A stretch of DNA of 64,000 nt from Ignisphaera sp. (GTDB taxonomy: Archaea > Thermoproteota > Thermoprotei_A > Sulfolobales > Ignisphaeraceae): NCBI GenBank assembly GCA_038735125.1, contig JAVYNU010000001.1, forward strand, positions 279,662-343,661, in the 5' to 3' direction. Positions 45,368-54,262 of this stretch are shown here, piece after piece; position 1 is the stretch's first letter; the number at the start of each line of letters is the position of its first letter. The position numbers were made by a program, and so were the translations under genes. The notes beneath the pieces were generated by a model. That model did not search any database, was not told the origin of the DNA, and saw only the letters and a program-made list of their open reading frames with translations.

Positions 45368-46987
45368 ATGGAGAGCGTGATCGTAGTTGATGCTAATGCT
45401 AGACGAGAAGGTAGAAGAGTTTCAACACTTGATGTAATAGGTGTTGGCCCCCGACTAATAACTTCAATTCTTAAAATGCATGGTCTTAAGGCAAGTTTGT
45501 ACGCCTATGAAACCATTCTAGATAACAAAGAGATTCTGGAGAATTTCGATGCCATAGCAATATCATTTATGGTGAGCGATTTCAAAGCTGTTAAAAAGCT
45601 TATTGATGTATGGAGAGAAACCAGCAACGGCATCATTATCTTGGGGGGTCCTGGTACCTTAAGCCAATCAATACTAACCTCTCTAGACTTTTCACTTGCG
45701 CTCAAGGGAGAGTCGGAGATCACGTTGCAAAAGCTTTTCTCCAAGTATAAGAGTTTTACTGAGGCATACTACGATTTATCAAAATCGAAGACAACAATAA
45801 AGGGATTGGCTGTAAAGGTGAATAAGGAGACTATAGATGGTGGCATAGGTGAATGGACCCCCAAAAAATTATTGAATGTGATACCTGAGATAGACGATCT
45901 TAAAAATTTCCCATTTTTCTGGGCATCGAGAATATACGTTGAGGTTGTGAGGGGTTGTAGTAATTTTAGAAGACCTATACAAACATTTGATGGCAGATAT
46001 TGCATCAGATGCGATATGTGCTATAGAGGTTCATTGAGTTCTAGAATAAATTGCCCTGTAAACATCCCCCCAGGTTGTGGATATTGCAGTGTGCCAGTAA
46101 TCCATGGACCTGCACGATCACGTGATTTGTTTACCATTGTTGAGGAAATTGAAAGATTAGCAAAAATAGGTGTGAGTAGAATAGTGTTAAGCGCTCCTGA
46201 TTTTCTCGATTTTGGGAGAGACGAGCTTGTAGACGAGCCATTGACTGATCCTTGCAACCCACCACCAAATGTACACAAAATAGAGGAGCTCTTAAGTAGA
46301 TTATCTAAGATTAGAGCTGTAGCAGAGGAGAAGTCTATTGTGATGATTGAAAATGTTAAACCATGTCTAGTGAATGATGATGTTTCAAACATTTTAGGGA
46401 GATACTTGAAGGATACTCCGATCTATATAGGATTGGAGAGTTGTAGTGATGATCTTCTAAAAAAAGTTGGAAGACCATCAACATGTCTAGAAAGCATCAA
46501 GGCCATTGAGAAACTGAAGAAAAGTGGCCTTAGACCCTACGTCTACATAATGCATGGCCTTCCATTTGAAAAAGATGAAGATGTTCTTAAAACAATTAAA
46601 GCAATTGACATTCTAAGGAATATTGATGTGGAAAGAATAGTATTGTATAGATTCTCGCCATTACCCTATACAGCATTTGAACTAGCACCAAAACCTGAAC
46701 CAGCTATAAATGATCTTGTGAAAAAACTTTTGTACAACAAGGTTAGGGAGTTTAACAAGGAGCAAAACGAAAAAATTGTTGGCAGAGTCGTCAAGGCCAT
46801 TGTAGCTCTTAAACATCCAAAAAAAGCAGGCTTTCTTATTGCATATCCCATAAGACATGGACCTGTAATAATAGTAAGAGGAAGTGGAGCTTTAGTAGGA
46901 CACAGAGTCACAGTCAAAATACAAAGGTTAATCAGTGATAGGATTGTACTTGGAGAGATTATCCACGTTCATGAGAAGCATTTCTAA
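45368..46987 (+). CDS. Radical SAM protein with B12-type N-domain, Cys-rich insert and TRAM domain
   Basis: 539 residues. Residues 1-180 form a cobalamin-binding-like Rossmann domain (IIILGGPGTLSQSI). The radical SAM core follows: EVVRGCS near 196, then after an insertion of about 40 residues containing CIRCDMC and another Cys, PPGCGYCSVPVIHGPARSR, and a TIM-barrel region (YIGLESCSDDLLKKVGRPS). The C-terminal 60 residues form a TRAM-like domain (GALVGHRVTVKIQRLISDRIV) as in tRNA methylthiotransferases. Substrate is unknown; RNA modification is likely. The extra cysteines may hold a second cluster. Confidence 0.85.
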   Translation: MESVIVVDANARREGRRVSTLDVIGVGPRLITSILKMHGLKASLYAYETILDNKEILENFDAIAISFMVSDFKAVKKLIDVWRETSNGIIILGGPGTLSQSILTSLDFSLALKGESEITLQKLFSKYKSFTEAYYDLSKSKTTIKGLAVKVNKETIDGGIGEWTPKKLLNVIPEIDDLKNFPFFWASRIYVEVVRGCSNFRRPIQTFDGRYCIRCDMCYRGSLSSRINCPVNIPPGCGYCSVPVIHGPARSRDLFTIVEEIERLAKIGVSRIVLSAPDFLDFGRDELVDEPLTDPCNPPPNVHKIEELLSRLSKIRAVAEEKSIVMIENVKPCLVNDDVSNILGRYLKDTPIYIGLESCSDDLLKKVGRPSTCLESIKAIEKLKKSGLRPYVYIMHGLPFEKDEDVLKTIKAIDILRNIDVERIVLYRFSPLPYTAFELAPKPEPAINDLVKKLLYNKVREFNKEQNEKIVGRVVKAIVALKHPKKAGFLIAYPIRHGPVIIVRGSGALVGHRVTVKIQRLISDRIVLGEIIHVHEKHF

Positions 46988-47061
46988 ACTGTTATGTCTA
47001 ATAAAATTAATAAATGTTCTAAATAAAATTCTATTGTAAAAATTGTACTGGTGTAAAGATA

Positions 47062-47382
47062 TTGGCAAGAATATCAACAATAGAACTTGAATCATTTGAA
47101 GATATGATACTAATGCTACATTCTAGAATGACTGCTGTAAGTATGACATCATCACTTATGTGTACAGACAAAAACTGCTTTACAATCATAAGTGCAGGCG
47201 ATGAACAGGTTTTCATAATATCGTCTCCACCTCCTGCAACAAAATGCCGCTTTGCATTTGTAGACGATTTTGGAAAGGTCAGATGTAGCGAAAACCCACC
47301 TACAGGAAGACCAATAGTGTTTGTGATATCTGTAAAGAATGTTAAAGAGACTGATAGCATTATAAAGGCTTTGTTCACATAA
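47062..47382 (+). CDS. Small conserved-looking protein of unknown function
   Basis: 106 residues from TTG 47062 with a weak GGTGT motif before it. Predicted alternating strands (NCFTIISAGDEQVFIIS, CRFAFVDDFGKVRC, PIVFVISVKNV) and a terminal helix suggest a compact alpha/beta protein. There is no membrane segment and I do not recognise a family. It lies between the radical SAM gene and tRNA-Leu. Confidence 0.5.
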   Translation: MARISTIELESFEDMILMLHSRMTAVSMTSSLMCTDKNCFTIISAGDEQVFIISSPPPATKCRFAFVDDFGKVRCSENPPTGRPIVFVISVKNVKETDSIIKALFT

Positions 47383-47465
47383 TTCAATTGCATTATAAAG
47401 AATAATAAAGAAAAATATTTTTAATGTCTGTACACAAAATAATATTGTTGGCTATCGTCATTGGT

Positions 47466-47553
47466 GCGGGGGTGCCCGAGCCAGGTCAAAGGGGTCGGGC
47501 TGAGGACCCGATGGCGTAGGCCTGCGTGGGTTCAAATCCCACCCCCCGCACCA
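47466..47553 (+). tRNA. tRNA-Leu (anticodon GAG)
   Basis: The acceptor GCGGGGG/CCCCCGC pairs; anticodon stem TCGGG/CCCGA has loop CTGAGGA, anticodon GAG. A long variable arm (class II) and the T-arm GTGGG-TTCAAAT-CCCAC follow. The discriminator is A and the CCA end is encoded (47551-47553). No intron. Confidence 0.96.
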
Positions 47554-47578
47554 ATAACCACCTAGTAGTGATTGTGTT

Positions 47579-47878
47579 ATGAGCTATAGTTGGGAACCAA
47601 AATGGATAAGAAGAAGAATAAAGCTTTCGGAGGGAATTGAAGTTGAGACGTGCTATGACATCGTCTCATCAATGTTTCTTTGCCCTTTATGCATAGACAT
47701 TAGTAGGGTGTGCCCAAGCTATACAGAATACTCAAATATTGTGCCCGAGAACTCTTTGTATTTCTTTTCCATAGAAGATTTAATATATCACATGAAGACA
47801 CATGCTAGAGAGGGAGCTATAGGCAAACTATATACCGAAGTTGAAGGAGAGGAAGAGGAAGAAATAGAAGAAGAATAA
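47579..47878 (+). CDS. Small zinc-finger-like protein with acidic tail
   Basis: 99 residues. FLCPLCIDI and a later HMKTHARE give two Cys and two His, a possible C2H2-like zinc site, and the C-terminus is almost wholly glutamate (EVEGEEEEEIEEE). The N-terminus is basic (WIRRRIKL). It could bind nucleic acid or protein; function is unknown. It starts 25 bp after tRNA-Leu. Confidence 0.65.
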   Translation: MSYSWEPKWIRRRIKLSEGIEVETCYDIVSSMFLCPLCIDISRVCPSYTEYSNIVPENSLYFFSIEDLIYHMKTHAREGAIGKLYTEVEGEEEEEIEEE

Positions 47879-48056
47879 ATTTATTTCAAATTTTTAATAA
47901 GTCACCTTTAATTCTGCTTAGGTCTACTTAAAATAAATTAACCAAAGGTCTATAGGTTAGTATAATTAAATAAAATACAATGGATAGATTGCAAAGCTTG
48001 TAAATTAACTTTCAGCTCTTTTCTCATTTCTATGAAGTTATATCGTTTGATTATTA

Positions 48057-50504
48057 TCAATGCTGCATACATATATTGCTGTGAATATTATCACTAAGTT
48101 TAAGCAATGCTATAAAGACTACTCTATATGCTTCAGCACCTCCATTTGAAGCCACAAATAATTTAATAGGCTGTGAAATGCCTGTATAAGCTATGCTATA
48201 CAATGACTGATTCACCTTTTCGATTGTTGCATAGAGTCCATATGAATCAAAATACCTTGACTCTATAGCTGGGTCTATAACAGGTACAAAACTTGTTCCC
48301 ACCAACTCGTTTCCAAGAACCCATGGAACAATCTCTATGCTATATGATGGATACAGCTTTGAAAATACTTGGAGAGCAGCCCACGCATAAAGTCTCGGCA
48401 TTGTAGCGTTGAGAACAGTTGTTGAATTCCAGTTGAGTCCATATTCTATGGTATATTCATTTCCATTAACATTTATCCTCTTTGCAACAATCCACTCATT
48501 TGATGCTAGCTCATTATACCCTCCGACCGACGATGCTGAAGCAGGATAACTTGCAATTATACTAAGGGGCATACTCATAGGTGATTTATATGTTGCTAGA
48601 TATATTATTGCGCTAATGAATTTCGCCATGTCACCGAAGCCAAACTGTGGTGGAGAATTCAAGCCTATGTAGACCCTCTTTGAAGTGTAATTAACGTATA
48701 TGTCGAGAGGGCTAAAGATCAACACATAAACATCGCTTTTTCTACATACACCAAACTGGTTTAGATACTGCAAGGCTTTGTCATACGGCATTGCAAAGAA
48801 TTCTGCTAAGACATGGATTCTAGTCGAGTTTATGGTTGCTCCATCAGCTACAGTAGACCTGTTACCTATGACTGATATCCAGTATCCATAGTCCCACCAA
48901 CTCAATATTAATGCATTGGGCGATGTATTGACCCTTATAAACTTTAGTGTATCTAGCCATACGGTCGTGGGTAATATAAAGCCTTCAGCTCTTGAGATCA
49001 TTGTATAGGAGGAATAATAAAGTTTGCTATCTGCATAAGCTACAGGTATCGATGCTAGAACCACTATAATGGCAAGTATAATTCCAACTACTTGTGTAAA
49101 TGTTATCCTAATTTTTGTTAAACGACCAACAACTCTAATCTCAGGCTTTAGATACTGAAGCATGGCACCAACTGATAGCCCTACACACGTAGCTGCCACA
49201 ACCTTCATGTAATCAACGAAATAGCTAAGGTTGTATGTTGCATACCAAGATAGTACACCCCATATCAGCATGACCAATATATATATGGTTTTTGATTTAG
49301 CAATGTTATAGATAGATATAGGTAAGAGTATGAATAGTACCAATAATAGTGTTAGAATCATATATTGAGGTAGGGATCCCATTTCATATAGTGGCTGGTA
49401 CTCTGCAACAGTCATTGCCACACCTGGGGGTCTAATTCCTAATCCAAGTGCAATCTTCCCAGCAATTGGCAAAATCTTTGTAAACTGATCAAACAGACCA
49501 GGAACAACATCAAATAATACTATAAGGGTTATTGCCGAAATTATTGCAACTGCAAAGATTATTGCATAGATCTTCACAGCCTTCCTTCTCTTAAATATTA
49601 TGTGTAGAACCCAGGCGAAGACAAAGATTGCTAAGGCTATGTAATAGGCTAGTGCAAGTATAAACCTTCCACCATGATAGGATGGCATTAGATACATTGC
49701 AATAAATGGTATTGTCGACTCCACAGCAAAACCTATTGCATATTGCTTGAATGTGATCTTTGAGGAGAGGTCTTTGACAAATGGTAATAGAATCATTGAA
49801 GCATATACAGGGATTGCTGTAAGACCTACTCCAGTCCACACACTTGCTGCATATGCTAGTGCCACACCAGCAAGGGCAAAATCCAATAGTTTCGATGTCT
49901 TCAAAGCCCTCAAATGCAACCATATTGCCAGGGGAGCTGTGAATAAACCAAACGAATATTTAACCGTGAAACCCGCCACCTCCCTACTCACAAAGAACAT
50001 TGCATAGATCAGTGCAGCTACGATAGAGCCAATCTTACTACCTGTTGCTTCATTAACAGATAATGCAATAAAAATGGATGCGAGAGCCCCCATAATTGGC
50101 GTTAGAACAGCCATTAAGTCATACAATGAAATACCAAAAGATTTGAAAGTCTCGTAAAGCACGTAAATAGTTATTATATGGCCCTGCAAATCAGATGCAA
50201 ATAGGTTTCTGCAAGATGGGTACCAAAATATGCATGTAACTGGATTGCTGTTTGTAAGGCTTGGCCATGATAATAGCCCATGTTTATCAAGATAAGACAC
50301 CACCCAGTAATTAAAGAACGTGTCTAGTTCATCCAGTTTGGCCTCTGGATAAACAGAGGCTATACCAGAACCTATGACATTGAAATATTGTTGCATTCGG
50401 AGCCAAAATGCAAAAAAGGCTATGATTACTATGGCAATGGCGGTAACAATTTTTGAATAGCGGTTCCAAAATTTATAGAGTACAACCATTATATTTACTC
50501 TCAT
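48057..50504 (-). CDS. aglB: Oligosaccharyltransferase AglB/STT3
   Basis: 815 residues with about 13 membrane spans. The first extracytoplasmic loop has PEAKLDELDTFFNYW with catalytic acidic residues, and the soluble domain has the signature SWWDYGYWIS near residue 535, which recognises the Asn-X-Ser/Thr acceptor. It transfers lipid-linked glycans to surface proteins. The start at 50504 leaves a short basic N-terminus before the first helix. It is isolated from other glycosylation genes in the window. Confidence 0.95.
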   Translation of the reverse strand: MRVNIMVVLYKFWNRYSKIVTAIAIVIIAFFAFWLRMQQYFNVIGSGIASVYPEAKLDELDTFFNYWVVSYLDKHGLLSWPSLTNSNPVTCIFWYPSCRNLFASDLQGHIITIYVLYETFKSFGISLYDLMAVLTPIMGALASIFIALSVNEATGSKIGSIVAALIYAMFFVSREVAGFTVKYSFGLFTAPLAIWLHLRALKTSKLLDFALAGVALAYAASVWTGVGLTAIPVYASMILLPFVKDLSSKITFKQYAIGFAVESTIPFIAMYLMPSYHGGRFILALAYYIALAIFVFAWVLHIIFKRRKAVKIYAIIFAVAIISAITLIVLFDVVPGLFDQFTKILPIAGKIALGLGIRPPGVAMTVAEYQPLYEMGSLPQYMILTLLLVLFILLPISIYNIAKSKTIYILVMLIWGVLSWYATYNLSYFVDYMKVVAATCVGLSVGAMLQYLKPEIRVVGRLTKIRITFTQVVGIILAIIVVLASIPVAYADSKLYYSSYTMISRAEGFILPTTVWLDTLKFIRVNTSPNALILSWWDYGYWISVIGNRSTVADGATINSTRIHVLAEFFAMPYDKALQYLNQFGVCRKSDVYVLIFSPLDIYVNYTSKRVYIGLNSPPQFGFGDMAKFISAIIYLATYKSPMSMPLSIIASYPASASSVGGYNELASNEWIVAKRINVNGNEYTIEYGLNWNSTTVLNATMPRLYAWAALQVFSKLYPSYSIEIVPWVLGNELVGTSFVPVIDPAIESRYFDSYGLYATIEKVNQSLYSIAYTGISQPIKLFVASNGGAEAYRVVFIALLKLSDNIHSNICMQH

Positions 50505-50847
50505 AAGGCAACAACCATCAAACCAAGCATCAAAACTCTAAGGCTACTAGAAGCCTATAAAAATTTAACTAAAATTGCCAATAATTCAAATCACTGTTGA
50601 AGCATTCAACCATTGTGAACCCATATAATGCTTAAAATAACTTCGATCTCTCCATACCATTATGGCGAGCTCTGAAGAAATTATGAAAAATCTGAGAAAG
50701 AGTGTGCTGCAAAAATAATGAACAAATACAAGATGGGTGCCAATGATATTTTTAATCATAGTTTCACAGATACTTTTACTTTCCCATTATATGACCACAA
50801 TTTAAAACCAGCTGAAGCCCTTATATGGAATACGGGCTGAAATTTTC
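50505..50847. other. Intergenic region with a weak coding remnant
   Basis: This lies between divergent aglB and the ZPR1-like gene. An ATG near 50662 begins MASSEEIMKNL and, after a one-base shift, ECAAKIMNKYKMGANDIFN can be read before stops; this may be a small pseudogene, but I do not recognise it. A/T-rich tracts close to each gene start probably hold the promoters. Confidence 0.3.
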
Positions 50848-51390
50848 ATGGCTTCGGAAAACAATACCAGTACAATTAAATCTTTTTTGCTAGGCTCTGA
50901 GAAGTGTCCTGTATGCAACTCTACAGCAGTGATCTATTTACATTTGTATAATGCTCCTTACAATGAAACGCTTGCTATTGTGACAATGAAATGTGACAAA
51001 TGTGGATTTAGATATTCAACCGTATTACCTATAACAATGTCTTTTTCTGATAAATGTATTGCAATTGAAATATCAGATCCACAGGATCTAAGAACAACTG
51101 TATATATATCTGATAACATTATGATAGAAATTCCTGATGTTAATGTAAAAGTTGATTTGTCTCAATTGCGTTTGGGAAGCATAGTAACCGTGGATGCGAT
51201 AATATCGTATATTGTGGAGTGGATGGAAAGTATACAAAACATTGAAGGTAATAGTAAACTCGTTGAGACATTATCATCACTAAAATCCTTGCTTAACGGA
51301 AACATTGATAAGAATATAAAGATCATTATAAAAAGTGACTATAGTGTTGGTATAGTAAGTAGTTATAGAAAAAACTATAGTAAATGCTAA
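50848..51390 (+). CDS. ZPR1-like zinc-finger protein
   Basis: 180 residues. EKCPVCNSTAVIYLHLYNAPYNETLAIVTMKCDKCGFRYSTVLPI carries a four-cysteine zinc finger like that of the ZPR1 family, followed by the beta-rich part (RTTVYISDNIMIEIPDV, RLGSIVTVDAIISYI). Archaeal ZPR1 homologues are single-unit proteins, consistent with this length. Eukaryotic ZPR1 acts with eEF1A; the archaeal function is not settled. It is convergent with the Hsp20 gene. Confidence 0.8.
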   Translation: MASENNTSTIKSFLLGSEKCPVCNSTAVIYLHLYNAPYNETLAIVTMKCDKCGFRYSTVLPITMSFSDKCIAIEISDPQDLRTTVYISDNIMIEIPDVNVKVDLSQLRLGSIVTVDAIISYIVEWMESIQNIEGNSKLVETLSSLKSLLNGNIDKNIKIIIKSDYSVGIVSSYRKNYSKC

Positions 51391-51396
51391 ATCTCT

Positions 51397-51948
51397 TTAC
51401 TCTTTTACAACCTTGATAAGCTTACCTTTCTTACTCTCTTTCTTCTTCTTCAATCGTATTTCTAGAACACCATTCTTGTAGACAGCCTCTGCGGAATCAA
51501 CATCCACCTCTACTGGCAGCTCTATTTCCTTCTTATACCTTCTTTCATGGTTAGAGCCTTCAACAACTATATGGCGCTCGTCCAACGCTTCAACCTTAAT
51601 CTTGTTCTCATCAACACCAGGCATCTCTAGAACTATTCTGATCTTGTCATCCTCCTCATATATGTCAACTAGTGGCTCTAGCTCTTCACTGACAATAACC
51701 CTTGGCCTACCTCTTCCACTTCTTTTAACATTGCCAAACTCATAGATCTTAGGAATGCCATCAGGTCCGACCTCAATTCTGAAACCATATATTATTGGCT
51801 TACCAAACTCCTCTCTCTCTAGAGGTGTGAAGCCTATTCTAAATGCTCTTTCCAATTCCTCTAATTCCTCTTCTAGCTCGCTAAAAAGCTCGTCAAATAA
51901 ATCAAAGATCCCCCTTCTTCTCCTTCTAGGCTCATCAGATCCGGGCAC
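51397..51948 (-). CDS. Small heat-shock protein, Hsp20/alpha-crystallin family
   Basis: About 183 residues. The frame is open to TTG 51981, but the GTG at 51948 follows a GAGGTG motif and is the better start. The N-terminal region is Arg-rich then Glu-rich (RRRRRGIFDLFDELF). The alpha-crystallin domain spans the last 90 residues (DIYEEDDKIRIVLEMPGVDENKIKVEAL to VYKNGVLEIRLKK). The protein ends with a basic tail lacking an obvious I-x-I motif. It is an ATP-independent holdase. Confidence 0.93.
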   Translation of the reverse strand: MPGSDEPRRRRRGIFDLFDELFSELEEELEELERAFRIGFTPLEREEFGKPIIYGFRIEVGPDGIPKIYEFGNVKRSGRGRPRVIVSEELEPLVDIYEEDDKIRIVLEMPGVDENKIKVEALDERHIVVEGSNHERRYKKEIELPVEVDVDSAEAVYKNGVLEIRLKKKKESKKGKLIKVVKE

Positions 51949-52009
51949 AACAAACACCTCATAAATGACTATGTCTAACAAGACTTATAAACGCATCTCC
52001 TAAAACTCT

Positions 52010-52282
52010 CTACTCGGTGGACCATGTTCCTATCAAGATGTAACACTCTCTTTCCAAGCATTTTTGTTGCTTAATCACATCCACCATATCTGGATCCAAT
52101 GACGCAAGTCTGTTAATATTCTCCATTTTCAGCTCAACAATACTTAGATTTGGTTGCAAAAAATTGCCCAGACTATCTGCAACTTCTCTAGCCTTGTCTA
52201 TGCTAGAGTAAACCCCTAGAATAACCTTCATGCTCTCCTTGGCTACAATACCTAATGGACTTTTCCTATATATGAACCACAT
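52010..52282 (-). CDS. Small protein of unknown function
   Basis: 90 residues (ATG 52282, or ATG 52228 at ESMKVILGVY). VILGVYSSIDKAREVADSLGNFL, LSIVELKMENINRLASLDPDM and a C-terminal CLERECYILIGTW suggest a compact alpha/beta fold. There are two Cys near the end. I recognise no family. It lies upstream of the Hsp20 gene on the same strand, with a 60-bp gap. Confidence 0.5.
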   Translation of the reverse strand: MWFIYRKSPLGIVAKESMKVILGVYSSIDKAREVADSLGNFLQPNLSIVELKMENINRLASLDPDMVDVIKQQKCLERECYILIGTWSTE

Positions 52283-52521
52283 AGCTCCACAACCAGATGA
52301 TTAAAGTTTTAGACATTTTCCATATATCATCGTTAGGTATTAAATAACTATAATAAATATTAAATATATTAATGTTTACCGGACTGATTGAAGTTCAGCT
52401 CTTTGCAAGTTAAGTATTTTAGGGGTGTATGTGTATTCCTTTGTTTTATTTGTATCACAGCTTTTCTGTAGCTCTCGTAGCTCAATGATTAGAGTGAGAA
52501 AAATGCGATAGTGTAATAGCT

Positions 52522-52872
52522 ATGAATAACATGGTTTTAGAGGCTACAATATTAATGGGTCTTGACGATACTAGCAATCAAGCATTGGATAATCTTAAAA
52601 AGGCTAGTAAAATCCTGTACCATAGATACAAAATAAGGTTGGTTCTGAATCCTATTAATCTATGGTTGGATCCACTAAAGGCTTCTATAAACTCCCTCCC
52701 TATAATCTTCATCGGAAATAAAAAGGTATTCTCTGGTTATCTTCCATCCATCAATGAAATCATACAAGAAGTAATCAAGCTTGCTACATCTAATCATCGT
52801 GCAAACTTTGAAACTTTGTTACCAACAGCCATACTCAGAGAAGATTTCATTAATGCGGCCCTAATAGATTAA
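52522..52872 (+). CDS. Thioredoxin-fold protein without CxxC
   Basis: 116 residues. The pattern strand (VLEATILMGL), helix (QALDNLKKASKIL), strand (IRLVLNPINLW), then INSLPIIFIGNKKVFSGYLPSINEIIQEV with a cis-Pro-like LP and the final strand-turn-helix is that of thioredoxin or glutaredoxin-like proteins. The redox CxxC is missing, so it is not a disulfide reductase. It lies upstream of the FAD-binding protein at 53070. Confidence 0.55.
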   Translation: MNNMVLEATILMGLDDTSNQALDNLKKASKILYHRYKIRLVLNPINLWLDPLKASINSLPIIFIGNKKVFSGYLPSINEIIQEVIKLATSNHRANFETLLPTAILREDFINAALID

Positions 52873-53069
52873 TGTATTTTCCAAAGTTTTATTACGAATC
52901 ACTCTCAAGTCTAAGCGAATAGAAGAGGTTAAGCTAAATTATTTTGATAAATAGAAAATATAGCATCTTCTACGCAAATGAACCTTTTTGCAAAATAAAA
53001 AGAAATTATAACCAGAATCCAATAATAAGGTTCTTGAGGAAGTTACAGTAACATGTAGGTTGCAATTTA

Positions 53070-54092
53070 ATGATAGAAACAGATGTTGCGATAATAGGCT
53101 CTGGTATTGCAGCATTGAAGGCGTACAAAGATGCTTACGACCTTGGATACAACGCTATAATGATTGATCCAGGTGCTCTTGGAGGGAGCCTCGCTTCTGT
53201 TGGCACCTTATATAAATTTCCGAAGATCCCTACGTTATTAGATTATGAGCTCAAGAATTTATTTATTGGATGTGAATTTTCTTGCTATCCTATACAATTA
53301 AATATAATAAAAATGGGGGATATAGTTAATAAAATGCTTGGTTTTGAGAGCTTCGAGGCCCAACGCTTGTGGTTTTACGAGCTATTCAACATGAAGAAAG
53401 CCTGTTTTACGAAAAATATTATCGATTGTGTGATGAAGAATTTGGGATTATCTCATAATATAATTAAAAGAGTCATAAGTAACATAAGAAAGATATATCT
53501 TGACTCAAAGATAATCACACTCTCAATTGGTCTTGTTGTGAAATATAAAAATATTGTATATACATGGCCTTTGGACATGCTAAGAGATTTCATTTTAACC
53601 AAGAAAAAGGAGTTGTACTTAGCTTTAGATGATGCTACAAAAGCTTTGAAGTACACGTCTCTATTTATTCGTGCCTATGTTATCAAAGAGCATGTAGAAA
53701 GATATGATGATAGAGAAAAGAAGGTGAATGTATACATACATTCGACGAAAGCCTCGCGATTCCATACAGTTATTAAAATACCATTAAATGAAGATAGTTA
53801 TTTGCTTTACGCTATTACAAGCTATTCACAGAGCTACCCTCTATTACCAGGAATAGGGGAGAAGATAGATTCTGAGCTTAAAAAACATGGGCTTCTCCGA
53901 GACTTCGCTAGGGTTTTGGAACGTCAAAATATCGACCTTCATTACGGTATTCTTAATAAGATTAATAGAAAAAGCATAGAGATTCTAAAAGAAATGTTTT
54001 CATCATATGATGTTAGGCTGTTTGGAAGACTTGCTGAGTGGATGGACTATGATATCCCTACAATAGTTTTTAAACAAACTGCTTTACTATGA
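53070..54092 (+). CDS. FAD/NAD(P)-binding protein, amine-oxidase/UDP-galactopyranose-mutase-like
   Basis: 340 residues. The N-terminus TDVAIIGSGIAALKAYKDA is a Rossmann GxGxxA dinucleotide site, followed by IMIDPGALGGSLASVG. The C-terminal RLFGRLAEWMDYDIP-like segment (VRLFGRLAEWMDYDI) fits the FAD-contacting end of amine-oxidase-type or UDP-galactopyranose-mutase-like flavoproteins, and WPLDMLRDF occurs in the middle as in those. The substrate is unknown. Its TGA overlaps the ATG of the Cys-rich microprotein (ATGA), which is likely its partner. Confidence 0.75.
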   Translation: MIETDVAIIGSGIAALKAYKDAYDLGYNAIMIDPGALGGSLASVGTLYKFPKIPTLLDYELKNLFIGCEFSCYPIQLNIIKMGDIVNKMLGFESFEAQRLWFYELFNMKKACFTKNIIDCVMKNLGLSHNIIKRVISNIRKIYLDSKIITLSIGLVVKYKNIVYTWPLDMLRDFILTKKKELYLALDDATKALKYTSLFIRAYVIKEHVERYDDREKKVNVYIHSTKASRFHTVIKIPLNEDSYLLYAITSYSQSYPLLPGIGEKIDSELKKHGLLRDFARVLERQNIDLHYGILNKINRKSIEILKEMFSSYDVRLFGRLAEWMDYDIPTIVFKQTALL

Positions 54093-54262
54093 TAGAAAAG
54101 CTGGTGCCTAAAGTGAAGATAGATACTATTAGAAAATGTAATGATTTATGTGAAGAAGTTGTTAAATGTGATGAATGTGAGGATGATTTCTGTGAAGATC
54201 TATGTGAAGAAGTCGAAAGGTATTGTGTTACTACATGCGTTGAACAACTTGAGAATCAATAG
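54089..54262 (+). CDS. 57-residue acidic Cys-rich microprotein
   Basis: ATG 54089 overlaps the stop of the FAD protein gene (ATGA), so it should be translated by coupling. The peptide has nine cysteines in C-x3-C steps: KCNDLCEEVVKCDECE, FCEDLCEEVERYC, TTCVEQLE, with an acidic background. The spacing suggests helical hairpins holding metal or an Fe-S cluster, or disulfides. No family is recognised. Its last 32 bp overlap the 3' end of the gene on the opposite strand. Confidence 0.72.
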   Translation: MIEKLVPKVKIDTIRKCNDLCEEVVKCDECEDDFCEDLCEEVERYCVTTCVEQLENQ

